DNA from: Strigamia acuminata
Lineage: Eukaryota > Arthropoda > Chilopoda > Geophilomorpha > Linotaeniidae
Assembly (NCBI GenBank): GCA_949358305.1
Contig: OX442314.1
Location: forward strand, 2,795,087 to 2,855,086
Direction of reading: 5' to 3'
Length of the DNA stretch: 60,000 bases
Each line of letters opens with the position of its first letter. Position 1 is the stretch's first letter. Shown piece by piece: positions 40,670 to 51,028 of this stretch. Under the pieces are notes generated by a model. It had not been told where the DNA came from and did not search any database. It saw only the letters and a program-made list of their open reading frames with translations. The position numbers and the translations under genes were made by a program.

Positions 40670-42753
40670 CGCCCCCCCAACGCAGGGCAATCGTCCCTTG
40701 ATTGCGGGAAATGTGGCTTCGGTTGCGAGCGGTGGGCAGTCCGAGTTCTATTTCCGTCGTCCAGGGCAAATGTGTCGCTGACTGAGTACGGACTGGAGTA
40801 CAGATCCTCGAATTTCGATCCGCGCTTTGCCTTGGGATACATTACTCTGTCCCCGACGATGAATGCGTTTCCCTTACGGTGCTCGTCGAGGCGCGACTTC
40901 TGGCGAGCCTGGGGCGCACGTGGATTCGTGCGTGCCGTGTCACGTCGTTCGAGAAGCTGAGCAAGGGGACGGGAAAGCGTTTTCTTCGAGTCCGGATACG
41001 CACCTTCGTCCTTTGTGTCGTCACGTAAAACACCGCGGCGTTGCTTGGGAGCGAGGCGGTGGCTGCGAACGATCGGAGTGGCGAGCACCGTCCTTGCTGT
41101 GTGCCCCTCGTTGTTGGTCTCAGAAATAGAGAAGTCGCGCTCGACGTCGGAACTCGGTCCAGGAAGTGCGCTGACAGCAAGGGTGACGAAATTGCACATA
41201 CGAACCTCGCTAGATGCATCCTTCTGTTTGATGAAATAGGCCGACTTCGTACGCCGACATTCCTTGTTTATGGTGATGGTGCCGCCCGATTCGGTGCACC
41301 ACGACATGTGTTCGCCGTCGCGGAACGGTGTGCCCAACAGCATCTCGTACGGAGACTCGTCCAGCACGGCGACATCGTTCACTCGAAATTGTTCGTTCCC
41401 GATGGTAATGTTCACCGAGGTGTAATCGACAGGAGTCGCGGAACCGTTCAGGCCGTTCAGGCGGTTGTTTGAGACGTTCGGGCGGATCTGCGACTTATCC
41501 AAAACACAATCGCTGCGAATCAGGCACACGTTTGCCCCTTGATCGAAAATTGTTTCGACCGTGCGTTGCGCTTCTGCCACGTATACGTCGACGATCGAGA
41601 ATCCGGTGCTCGGATATTTCGAGTAAAATGTGCATAAAACGAGCGGATTGGGCTTAGCGGCAGCGGGGTCGGACGTCCTGGGCCGCGGACAAGTGTGTGT
41701 GGTGTGGCCCCATGCTTGGCAACGGTAGCACTGCGTTTTCGTGATGTCGTCGCCGCGTTGGAAATCATTCGGGTTGGTACGATTCGAACCGGTGCTCCTC
41801 GACTGGTCGGCTGGCGGTTCTGGTGCCCGTCCGTGGCCGGCGACGAAAGGCGACTTTGGGGCGAAAGGGACCGCGGCGCTCGGTCGCGACGACATATTAT
41901 CGAGCGCGCGAATATACTTGATGACGGCAGGGATCGGCCAATCCTTCGTGATGAAAAGACTATTTCTCGTATTATAGTTCGCTACGCCCTCGAGAACCAT
42001 GAGGACGATATCTTCGGACTGGACTGGGAAATTGCGTTTGGTGGAGTCGATCAACGCGAATTTGGCGACGGCGTAATCGATTAACGACTCGTCCTTCTTC
42101 TGCGTGCACGCGGTCATGCGGTCCTTCCACTGGGTCCACGTTTCGTTTGCGCCGAGGAACTCGGTGATTGAGTGTTCCCATTCGGCCCAGGTGTCGATGG
42201 CTTCGCCCTGCATCGTGTACCAGTGCGAAGCCTGGTCGCGTAACAATCCGTTCGCCTGGATGAGCTTGGTTTCCTCCGTCCATCCGCCGATTTTTGCGGC
42301 TCTGTTAATGCGGCGAATAAATTGCCACACGTCGTCAGTTTTGGAGCCGGTGAAGGGCTGTAAAAACTTTGCGGCGTGCAAGCCGTGTTTCACCTGCATC
42401 ACGGGGATAGCGACGGTCGGGGCAGCGGCTGGAGGAGGCGGCGGGTCTGGAGTGTTCAATATCTTAGCGGCCAGGAGAGCGACGACGGCTTTCAAGTCCG
42501 TCATATCGAGCGCGAGATTCGGAACCGGAACCGGGACCGGGTTGACAGGCAGCTGCAGCGCGGCGGCCGCACGTCTTTCGAGATTGTCGGCGACCAGCGC
42601 GTCGGTCATTGCCTGTTTCGATGCGCCGGCAGGCAAAGGGATCGCGCGTACGTCAACTTCGGCGCGTAATTCTTCGGCAGAACACCGCAGCAGAAGACCG
42701 GCGTTCGTAGAAGTCAAAAAGTCGGCCAACGTGGCCGCGTCCAGATTCGCCAT
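40555..42753 (-). CDS. Fused Gag-protease-integrase C-terminus protein of a deleted gypsy element
   Basis: 732 residues from the ATG at 42753. Order: an N-terminal region; a Pro-rich linker; a Gag capsid-like region (WQFIRRINRAAK, ASHWYTMQ); a CCHC knuckle (CYRCQAWGHTTHTC) near residue 350; a protease-like domain with FDQGANVCLI, where D-Q-G replaces D-T/S-G; and, after a junction near residue 535-590, text typical of the integrase C-terminal domain (QARQKSRLDEHRK, then VGDRVMYPKAKRG). RT, RNase H and the integrase core are absent. The frame is nevertheless open right through the deletion and into the 3' LTR. Such a product could still assemble particles but not copy itself, so the element must depend on a full-length relative. 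Confidence 0.85.
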   Translation of the reverse strand: MANLDAATLADFLTSTNAGLLLRCSAEELRAEVDVRAIPLPAGASKQAMTDALVADNLERRAAAALQLPVNPVPVPVPNLALDMTDLKAVVALLAAKILNTPDPPPPPAAAPTVAIPVMQVKHGLHAAKFLQPFTGSKTDDVWQFIRRINRAAKIGGWTEETKLIQANGLLRDQASHWYTMQGEAIDTWAEWEHSITEFLGANETWTQWKDRMTACTQKKDESLIDYAVAKFALIDSTKRNFPVQSEDIVLMVLEGVANYNTRNSLFITKDWPIPAVIKYIRALDNMSSRPSAAVPFAPKSPFVAGHGRAPEPPADQSRSTGSNRTNPNDFQRGDDITKTQCYRCQAWGHTTHTCPRPRTSDPAAAKPNPLVLCTFYSKYPSTGFSIVDVYVAEAQRTVETIFDQGANVCLIRSDCVLDKSQIRPNVSNNRLNGLNGSATPVDYTSVNITIGNEQFRVNDVAVLDESPYEMLLGTPFRDGEHMSWCTESGGTITINKECRRTKSAYFIKQKDASSEVRMCNFVTLAVSALPGPSSDVERDFSISETNNEGHTARTVLATPIVRSHRLAPKQRRGVLRDDTKDEGAYPDSKKTLSRPLAQLLERRDTARTNPRAPQARQKSRLDEHRKGNAFIVGDRVMYPKAKRGSKFEDLYSSPYSVSDTFALDDGNRTRTAHRSQPKPHFPQSRDDCPALGGRVTPGRRTLTAAQCPLLYRKGAPHVYWGFADWLPQIPL

Positions 42754-42769
42754 TACGTCTTGTTCGTTT

Positions 42770-42975
42770 TTTATCGTGTTCGTTTCGTCCGTTTCGTTCG
42801 CTCGTTCGTATCGTTTTTGTTACGTCGTCTCGTTCGTCTCGTTCCGTTCGTACCGTGTTTGTTACCGCGCACGTGTCGTTCGTTTCGTTCGTTTTGCTTC
42901 GTTCGTTCGTTTCGTTCGTTCGTTTCGTTCGTTCGTTTCGTTCGTTCGTTTCGTTCGTTCGTTTCGTTCGTTAAT
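42770..42975. repeat. (TTCG)/(TTCGT) low-complexity leader
   Basis: Repeats of cgttcgtttcgttcgtt lie between the ORF start and the 5' LTR of the deleted element, i.e. in its transcript leader. Confidence 0.8.
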
Positions 42976-43011
42976 TAGTCATAGTTTGTAGGTATCCTAT
43001 CAACTGCGCCA

Positions 43012-43176
43012 TGTGAGTCCGTTACGATGCGACTTGGTTAAAGGTAAAGGTAAGACTAAGTTTATTACAATGAAACAAGATGGCGATTACAATGGGATTT
43101 GCGGTAGCCAATCCGCAAACCCCCAATAGACATGGGGCGCCCCCTTACGGTCAGAGTCCGCCGTCCGGGAGTCACA
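43012..43176 (-). repeat. 5' LTR of the deleted element
   Basis: 165 bp, TG...CA, partner of 40480-40669. Confidence 0.85.
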
Positions 43177-43402
43177 GCTGCTTTACGGCTAAATGTAAGC
43201 AAACCGGAGCGCCACCTGGCGGAACCCGTGTCCTTTAATGGATGCCAAAATGTTTGCCCGATACGAATTTTGATGTTTTCGATACTAAAAAAAGATCTAA
43301 AAATTCTGAAACCAGGCTAAACCTGGTTAAAATAAAAATTCCTATCTATTTTGTTTTTTAATATTGTTATGAAAAGTACATTGTTGAAACGTTTTTTGGC
43401 AC

Positions 43403-43629
43403 CAGACAATTCCAAGGTATAGATTTTGAGATTTGGGTGTTTTTGTGTTTTGGGGGTATATTTTGACATTTTGGGAATTTCGATCTGTTGCCACACCCAG
43501 CCTGCAAGAGTTAGGTGTCTGTGCTTTTAAACGAAGCAAAGGGACCCTCTTGACTACACACTGGCCAATTTTCAGACAATTCCAAGGTATAGATTTTGAG
43601 ATTTGGGTGTTTTTGTGTTTTGGGGGTAT
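43403..43629. repeat. 57-bp direct repeat
   Basis: The bases at 43403-43459 recur unchanged at 43573-43629 (starting cagacaattccaaggtatag). The DNA in between and beyond is only loosely similar. No gene is seen from 43177 to 44070. Confidence 0.8.
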
Positions 43630-43844
43630 CGGTCTGTCCGTACAAGGTAACTATATAACAAGGTACCGCAGCCCGGGACATTCTGAGTTATGACGTCACT
43701 ACTTTTGGTCGTTTCCAAATGGTCATGTGATTTGTGCCGATGGCTGTGTCGTCACCACGAGGATAGATACCTTTGACCTTGTTTACATCTCCAGCTGAAA
43801 CAACGAGTTGCAACAAGTTTTGGAACCTTTATTTACAATCCAAG

Positions 43845-43965
43845 GTAAAATATCATACGAATTGTGTAAAATATTATAAGAATTGCGTAAAATATTATAA
43901 GAATTGTGTAAAATATCATAAGAATTGTGTAAAATATAAGAATTGTGTAAAATATAAGAAAAAAA
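43845..43965. repeat. Small minisatellite before the THAP gene
   Basis: Five to six units of about 18-23 bases, gtaaaatattataagaattg. They are followed by an A-rich tract and an acceptor-like site just before the THAP ATG, so the array likely lies in a 5' UTR intron. Confidence 0.7.
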
Positions 43966-44070
43966 AGAAAAATAAAAACAAAAAAATAAAAATAAAAATA
44001 TTTTATCTAAGAATTTAGATAATATTGCTTGTGATTTTAATTTCATATTCCTTATATATTTTACAGGAAA

Positions 44071-45246
44071 ATGGCCAACTGTGCTGTAGCTGTATGTGGC
44101 AATTACGCAAGAAAAACAAAAGGGCAAAAGATTTCTTACCATGTATTTCCAGTGGATAATCCAGCACTTTGCCGCTTATGGGTTGCACGATGCAAGAGAA
44201 AAGACAAATTTAAGGAAAAAAATGCGAGAATATGCTCTGTTCATTTTCCTCCTGATGCTTTTCAATTAAATTCTGTGAATGAAATGCTGAATATCCCATA
44301 TGTGAAAACCTTAAAGCGCACTGCTGTACCCACTGAGCATTTAACAAAAAAAGCTCCTGGTAAGAAATTTAGGACATGAAATAAATATATGAAAGAAATA
44401 TGAAGAAAATGGAATAAATTAAATATAAACATAATATGAATTTTAATAAACAAAAAGAATATTTTACATCTTTTTAGAGTCAACTATAACTTCGAGTGAT
44501 ACGATGGAAATAACAACAGAAAAGACAACTACAGATCAGCTGTCTCCTCAACCATCAGCCCTCTCACCAATTACACCACCTGATAATCAATGTAAGCAAT
44601 ATTATAGTGAAAAAAATATATAGTTTGAATTAAAATTAAACTTAAATTTTTTTAACAGGTAGAATAAAGCGATATGAGGCTAGGTGTGTACGAAAGCGAG
44701 CACTAGAACACATTCAGCAAATTTCACCGAAGAAAACTCACTATGATAAGGGTTGTAGTGTCGATATAGAAGATGTAAGATTTGCTCAGTTTGAAGAAAA
44801 AAGTAAAGAGTGTGAAGCGGAAAAGAAACAGTGGAAAGCAGAAAAGAAACACCTGTACAACAAAACCAAACTCTTAGAACAAGAAGCAATCATTGATACC
44901 GAGATGAAGGCGCTTTTGGAGAAGGAATTAAGCATTAGCAAGAAGAGTAACCATCACTACTTTTTTATAAAAATCACATTTTAATTTTTTTTAATTTATT
45001 ACAGGAAACAAACAGCGCATCCAATCGTTAAATGTACAATTACGGAAATCGAAATTGAGAAATCCATTAAGATCAAGAAGAAATGAGCATGGGGTATTCA
45101 AGGACAAATTTACTGCAATTTTAAAACGTGTATTCACCAAGGGTCAAATCCGAAGTCTCCTTAATGGAGGAAAACGAGTGAACTGGGCAACTGAAAACAT
45201 TGCAGCAGCTTTGACTTTAAAGTCTTTTTCACATCGAATAAAATAA
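44071..45246 (+). CDS. THAP-domain protein resembling a truncated P-element transposase
   Basis: Exons 44071-44359, 44478-44591, 44659-44946 and 45005-45246 join in phase to 310 residues. Residues 1-90 are a THAP zinc finger: C-x4-C near the start (CAVAVC), then HVFP, W (CRLWVARC), and C-x2-H (CSVHF), the C2CH DNA-binding fold of P-element transposase and THAP proteins. A Ser/Thr/Pro linker follows, then a Lys/Glu-rich coiled coil (about 195-240). The C terminus is a helix-turn-helix-like block (FTKGQIRSLLNGGKRVNWA, then AAALTLKS). In P-like transposases this block precedes the catalytic core. The protein stops there, so the RNase-H-like nuclease and GTP-binding regions are absent. It is either a remnant or a domesticated DNA-binding protein. 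Confidence 0.8.
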
Positions 45247-46062
45247 ATAAAAAAATAAATAAAAAAAATATTTGATAAATATTTGATATTTGATTTGGAA
45301 TAAATATTTGATGAAAAAAGAAAAACTGCCTTCATTTAATTTCCTTAATTCCACAAATCAAGTAGCACAACGTTCTGAGACAACAATTTTGTGTGAAAAA
45401 TGAGGCGCGCGCAGGCATAGTAAACTATCGTTATCATCGTCGTGACGTTGACCCCAGTGGGTCGTGCTGATTGGTTGACGCTCCAAGGCTGACGCACTAA
45501 GTCTGAGTCTGCCTGAGTAACACCCCCTGTGTCCGTAGACTGTCGCGAATGTAATGTTGTGCCAACTTCGAAACAATTTGCGGTAGTAGCGCACTCTGGC
45601 GGCGATTTGAAGCACCAATATAAAAGCCTTTTTCCAAAAACGTACGGTAATTTTATTGTTTATACTTGTTTATACTTGTTAAACTTGACTTGAATGTTTG
45701 TGTGTTTGTTTCAACTTTCGGTCACGTGACCTGTAAACGTCAGACGTAATGTAATTTCTCAAAACCGCAGCGCCACCTGGCGAAACCAGGACCTGTTTTT
45801 ATTTACTTGTTTATTTATTTTTTCTTATTATTGTTTATTTATTTTTTCTTATTGTTGAAACAATTTCAAGTTTCTCAAAAAATTATATTTTTGACCAGAA
45901 TTGGAGTACACAAATAAATAAACAAACAAACAAACTACCCGCCGTATTAATTATTACTAAACAGTTCAAAATTCACTCGCCATTGGGCGCCATCGTCTCA
46001 ATGGCCGATCCCCGTTTCCGTGTTTACGATCACCAACTTTGGCGCTAAATAAACGATAAAAC
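45247..46062. other. Intergenic DNA between THAP gene and SPRTN
   Basis: No gene is seen. The string agcgccacctggcg near 45771 also occurs near 43205, and gtttgtgtgtttgtttcaactt near 45697 also occurs near 40313. These point to unrecognised dispersed repeats. The SPRTN promoter should be in the last few hundred bases. Confidence 0.4.
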
Positions 46063-48867
46063 ATGGACGTGATGTGGCAAATGCAAGAAGACATGGATTT
46101 AGCACTAGCGCTACAATTACAGGAGGAAGAACAACAATCGTTAAACCCATCCACCACTCGCCCACAAATTCCCAAAACCAGCTCGGGTACACAACAAAAA
46201 ATCCAAACAAAACTTTTCCACGATCAATAATAATTAATAATAATCAATTAACTTTCCAGATAAAAAATCCATCGCCGATCCTTCGTGGGAAACCATCGAC
46301 CCTGTACCCGACGTGCACGGCCTCTTCCTCCAGTTCAACGACGAATACTTTTGGGGAAAACTCGTCGGCGTCGAAGTCAAATGGAGTCCCCGCATGACCC
46401 TGTATATCACTCAATTCCCATTTATTTATTCAATTAATTTATTCAATTTTAAAGGTGTGCGGGCCTGTGCTGCTACGAGGGCCGTGGCGGGCTGTGCTCG
46501 GTGCGATTGAGCCAACCGTTGCTCAAATTGCGTCCGCGCAAAGACCTGGTGGAGACACTATTGCACGAAATGATCCACGCCTATTTGTTCGTCACCGCCA
46601 ACAATAAGGACCACGAGGCGCACGGACCTGAATTTTTGGCGCATATGCATCGGATCAATAAATTGTCGGGCGCGAACTTGACTGTTTATCACAATTTCCA
46701 CGACGAGGTGAATCATTATCGCACTCACGTGTGGCTGTGCGACGGGCCGTGTCGCGGACGGGGGCCGTACTACGGGTACGTGAAGAGATCCATGAACAGA
46801 GCGCCGGGGCCGAATGATATTTGGTGGAGCGAGCATCGAGCAACTTGTGGGGGAACGTACACGAAGATCAAGGAACCCGAGGGATATGGAGAGAAGAAAC
46901 GGAAACAGGATGACAAGTCCGATCCGCGTAAAGAAAAATTATTTCTGATTAAGGCATCCATTTACGGGCGTATTATTTTAATATTTATTCAATGTTCCAA
47001 GGGAGTACAAATGGTACAAAGTAAATTTGCGTGGCGTAATTGCAATTTTAGAAAAATGCATTTTTTTGTATGTAAATGTATATTGGAAATGCAAAACTGC
47101 TTTGTTCTGCACACTCTAGATGCAAAACAATTTTTCTTGCGTGTAAATGCACATTCTAGATGTAAAAATTGCATTTTCTTCACATAAATGCACATTGGTG
47201 GTGTAAAAATGGATTTAATGCACACAAATGTACACTGTAAATGAAAAGATGTATTTTCTGCACATTCTAGATACAAAAATGCATTTTATGCACATTCTAG
47301 ATACAAAAATGCATTTTTATGCACATTTTAGATACAAAAACGCATTTTTATGCACATTCTAGATGCAAAAATGCATTTTTATGCGCATTCTAGATACAAA
47401 AATGCATTTTTATGCGCATTCTAGATACAAAAATGCATTTTTATGCACATTCTAGATACAAAAATGCATTTTTATGCACATTCTAGATACAAAAATGCAT
47501 TTTTATGCGCATTCTAGATACAAAAATGCATTTTTATGCACATTCTAGATACAAAAATGCATTTTTATGCGCATTCTAGATACAAAAATGCATTTTTATG
47601 CACATTCTAGATACAAAAATGCATTTTTATGCGCATTCTAGATACAAAAATGCATTTTTATGCGCATTCTAGATACAAAAATGCATTTTTATGCACATTC
47701 TAGATACAAAAATGCATTTTTATGCACATTCTAGATACAAAAATGCACTTTTATGCACATTCTAGATACAAAAATGCATTTTTATGCACATTCTAGATAC
47801 AAAAATACATTTTATGCACATTCTAGATACAAAAATGCATTTTTATGCGCATTCTAGATACAAAAATGCATTTTTATGCGCATTCTAGATACAAAAATGC
47901 ATTTTTATGCACATTCTAGATACAAAAATGCATTTTTATGCACATTCTAGATACAAAAATGCACTTTTATGCACATTCTAGATACAAAAATGCATTTTTA
48001 TGCACATTCTAGATACAAAAATGCATTTTTATGCACATTCTAGATACAAAAATGCATTTTTATGCGCATTCTAGATACAAAAATGCATTTTTATGCGCAT
48101 TCTAGATACAAAAATGCATTTTTATGCACATTCTAGACACAAAAATGCATTTTTATGCATTTTTATGCATATAGATTCACAATACGTGCATAAATGCGTC
48201 TAATACATTCTTAGAGAAAATTGACACAAAATTGACGTTTTTTTGATGGAAATATGAAGCAGTTTTCAGAATAATAATTACTCCCTATTGGATGCCTTAT
48301 ATTCAACATTTTTTGTCCGTATCACTTAAACTCCCTTAATTTCTAGTAGCGAAGCGACGGAACGTGGAACCGAAGAAACCCGAATCGACTTTTATCCCGT
48401 TCGCCGGCCGCGGTCACGTGCTCGGCTCGAGTGCCAGCTCGAGCACCCCGAAACCACTCGTGCAACCGCCGATCCTCGGGTTTCTAAAAACGATCAACGT
48501 GACGCCCGAAATGAACCGACAAAACAAAATCGAGACGACGAAAAGGATAAGCACGCCGAGACCCGGCGTCGTGACGCTCTCAGAGTTATTGCGACCCGCA
48601 GGCGACACGTCATCTCGCATACGATATTCAGTGGCCAGGACGAAAAAAAAATCCATAGTTCCGCTCTATTTCTCCGATTCCGAAGACGAATTCGCCGAAA
48701 TTCCAAACAATAACAACCAAACGAACGATCGAACTTCGTCACCCGCCGCGAATAATCAAACCAACGATCGGTCTTCGTCCCAGGCCTGTCCCGTGTGCGC
48801 GCTTCAGATCGAATTAAATCACATGAACGAGCACCTCGACTTGTGTTTACTTCAAAATTTGAATTAA
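46063..48867 (+). CDS. SPRTN: SprT-like metalloprotease Spartan
   Basis: Exons 46063-46186, 46260-46401, 46455-46927 and 48347-48867 close exactly to 419 residues. The SprT protease domain carries the HExxH zinc site HEMIH at about residue 127, with the typical block WCxG-like CDGPCRGRGPYYGYVKRSMN downstream. Exon 4 encodes a disordered tail with a p97-binding SHP box (FIPFAGRGHVLG, about 262-273). A C-terminal UBZ4 ubiquitin-binding zinc finger (CPVCALQIELNHMNEHLDLC, about 394-413) ends the protein. Spartan degrades DNA-protein crosslinks at replication forks, recruited by ubiquitin and working with p97/VCP. All key residues are present, so the gene looks functional. Intron 3 is 1.4 kb, mostly a 31-bp satellite. 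The 3' end faces SNRPD2 with about 113 bases between stops. Confidence 0.93.
47255..48165. repeat. 31-bp tandem array in SPRTN intron 3
   Basis: About 29 near-identical units of tgcacattctagatacaaaa plus atgcattttta. The main variant is GCGC for GCAC in the first bases. Each unit contains ATGCAT and a near-palindrome TCTAGA. More diverged half-units lie just upstream (about 47090-47255), suggesting growth from a local seed. Confidence 0.95.
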
Positions 48868-48980
48868 TTATTTATAATCATCATTTTATGTTGCATTTTT
48901 TTTATTATTTAATTCGTACGAAAAAAAAAATTGAAAAATTGAATAAAAAAAGAGATTTTTTTGGATTTTATTTTGAATTA

Positions 48981-49445
48981 TTATTGACGTTGGGTGGCCA
49001 GCGGGTTCCTCAACACTAAAATGACCGAATCGCCGCGAAGGAACATCTTCGATATGTATCTGTCCTTGTTGACGGGTTTGGCCTTTTTCTTCCCTTTGCC
49101 CGTCTTCGGCAGCTCCGTCCACATTTCCTTCACGTTCTCCAACACCATGTTGCAATGTCTGGAATTTATTAGTTTAAAATAAAAATCATTTCTTCACCAC
49201 CTCTTATTATTTACCGATCGAAAGCCTTGACTCTAGCGAGTAATTTTTTGTTGTTTCTGCAGTTTATCAGCACTTGGGTGTTATTTTTCACCGATTGTGT
49301 GAGCACGCTGAGCGGCCCCGTGTTGAATTCTTCTTCCTCTCGTTTCGCCAGTTCTTCCGGCGACATATCGCTCTTCGGTTTCTGCAATAACCTGAGAAAA
49401 GGAAGTTAATAGTGCACTAAAATTAATGTTAGCCACTTACGACAT
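48981..49445 (-). CDS. SNRPD2: Small nuclear ribonucleoprotein Sm-D2
   Basis: Exons 49445-49441 (only ATGTC), 49391-49215 and 49158-48981 close to 119 residues, against 118 in human. The sequence shows the conserved Sm-D2 N-terminal block ([20 protein letters not shown]) and the Sm1 motif ([12 protein letters not shown]...[15 protein letters not shown]). The basic insert [17 protein letters not shown] and the Sm2 motif ([15 protein letters not shown]) follow. Sm-D2 is one of seven ring proteins binding the Sm site of spliceosomal snRNAs. It is head to head with FKBP2. Confidence 0.95.
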
Positions 49446-49659
49446 GTTGTTTTTAGCGGTAACAAACGAATCAAGTGGAAAAGCCTTGTTCTGGTGCCGC
49501 CGTAAAACGTAAAACGATCGTAGTTATTCCGTCATAGGGCATCACGAGCGACACCGTGCGGGTTTTATTTTTATACGGCGCTTTGGGGTGAACTTGTGAT
49601 TTTTATTTGCTCTTTTCCGGTCGTTTTGGTCGTGTTTGCGTGTTAATATTGTAGTAATA
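49446..49659. promoter_or_regulatory. Divergent promoter region of SNRPD2 and FKBP2
   Basis: Only 214 bases separate the two start codons on opposite strands, so this segment must hold both 5' UTRs and promoters. No TATA box is obvious. It is moderately GC-rich with several CG dinucleotides. Inferred from layout only. Confidence 0.5.
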
Positions 49660-51028
49660 ATGCAGCTGTATTTGTGTTTAATGCTGGTCGTGTGTTTCGG
49701 GATTTGTGAATCCGAGGAAAAAGCGAGGAAGTTGCAGATTGGGGTTAAGAAGCGCGTGGACGACTGCAAAATGCGGTCGAGGAAAGGCGATTTGCTCAGC
49801 ATGCATTATCAAGTAATAGAGATTTTGATGAAATGGTTAAAATTTGATTTATTATTTTTTTTTTAAGGGTAAATTGGAAGACGGGACGGAATTCGACAGT
49901 AGTCTAGCGCGCGACCAACCGCTCACGTTTACCCTGGGATCGGGGCAGGTGATCAAAGGTTGGGATCAAGGACTTATCGGGTAATGACATGATTTTAAAA
50001 TTTAATCAAATCAAAATGTATTTTTCATCCACAAAATGAATTTTACGTCAAAAAAATTATTTTTTCGTCCAAAAAATGAATTTTTCGTCCAAAAAATGAA
50101 TTTTTCGTCCACAAAAATGAATTTTTCGTCCACAAAAATGAATTTTTCGTCCAAAAAATGAATTTTTCGTCCAAAAAATGAATTTTTCGTCCAAAAAATG
50201 AATTTTTCGTCCAAAAAATGAATTTTTCGTCCAAAAAATGAATTTTTCGACCACAAAATGAATTTTTCTTGTACAAAATAAATTTTTCTTATACAAAATG
50301 AATTTTTGGTTCACAAAATGAATTTTTGGTCCACAAAATGAATTTTTGGTCCACAAAATGAATTTTTCGTCCACAAAATAAATTTTTCGTCTACAAATTT
50401 TTTCAGTTTTAACGATATTTTTATTGAAAAAAGTCAAAATTATTCGAAAAATTATGTGAACTTTTAACGATAACTTTTAACGATATCCTACTATAAAATA
50501 AAGAACCCATAGTAAAAAATATATCCTATTCTATTAAAGTAATAATAAAATTTTCATAGTTTGTTTACAACCTAAACAATATAAACATAACTTTAACTGT
50601 CAAAAACTTTGCAAATTTTTTCATTGATTCATTTTATCCTCATTTGTTCTACTTATTTTACATTTCAAACCATCGCAACTCTCAGGTTTCACCAGCTGCA
50701 TTCAAAAACTAAAATTATTTGTGTTTTACTTCAATTTTAAAACAAAAATGACATTATTTCCTGTTCAAACCCACATTAAAACTTAAAATACACTTAACTA
50801 AAATTTATTATTTTTGAATGCGGCTACTGTTTTTTTTCCACAGCACATCCACAGTGTAAAAATTTATATCTTTTTAATTTTAGAATGTGCGAAGGCGAGA
50901 AAAGAAAACTGGTCATTCCACCGGAGTTGGGCTACGGCGCTTCCGGTGCGCCTCCGAAAATCCCCCCCAACTCCGTTCTTGTGTTTGAAGTCGAACTCAC
51001 GAGAATCGAGCGAAAAGAAGAATTTTAA
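49660..51028 (+). CDS. FKBP2: FK506-binding protein 2 (ER peptidyl-prolyl isomerase)
   Basis: Exons 49660-49812, 49868-49980 and 50884-51028 close to 136 residues. The N terminus is a signal peptide ([18 protein letters not shown]). The FKBP domain has [10 protein letters not shown], the [11 protein letters not shown] and [18 protein letters not shown] blocks, and the [18 protein letters not shown] end, all typical of the FKBP13 type. The protein ends KEEF, a position where vertebrate FKBP2 has an RTEL retention signal. It catalyses prolyl cis-trans isomerisation in the ER lumen. Intron 2 (0.9 kb) carries a 20-bp minisatellite and a 132-bp foldback element. Confidence 0.95.
50030..50395. repeat. 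20-bp minisatellite in FKBP2 intron 2
   Basis: About 18 units of aatgaatttttcgtccaaaa with variants (ggtccacaaa, cttgtacaaa). The same unit family fills intron 2 of TMEM151. Confidence 0.92.
50694..50825 (+). mobile_element. 132-bp foldback element, copy 1
   Basis: Begins AGCTGCATTCAAAAA and ends TTTTTGAATGCGGCT, an inverted repeat of about 15 bases. It matches the reverse complement of 52410-52541 over its full length with moderate divergence. It lies in FKBP2 intron 2. Confidence 0.75.

Larger units (their letters stand above)
40480..43176 (-). mobile_element. Internally deleted gypsy-derived element, 2.7 kb
   Basis: Short LTRs lie at 40480-40669 (3') and 43012-43176 (5'), both starting TGTGAGTCCG and ending GGAGTCACA. 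A 5-bp duplication, GCTGC, flanks the element (40475-40479 and 43177-43181). Inside the 5' LTR the minus strand starts TGGCGCAGTTGATAGG, a primer-binding-type site. Next to the 3' LTR it has a G-rich purine tract. The left LTR carries 25 extra bases relative to the right. A (CGAAA/CGAA)n leader occupies about 42770-42975. The only ORF joins Gag and protease directly to an integrase C terminus. Confidence 0.88.

Noticed and set aside
42104-42991. 295-codon plus-strand ORF across the deleted gypsy element
   Set aside because: Antisense to the Gag region and ending in the (TTCG)n leader; composition-driven.
47255-48165. CRISPR-like appearance of a regular ~31-bp repeat
   Set aside because: Units are directly adjacent with no variable spacers, in an insect intron.
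50011-50437. Overlapping minus-strand ORFs repeating [12 protein letters not shown]
   Set aside because: Translation of the 20-bp minisatellite in FKBP2 intron 2.
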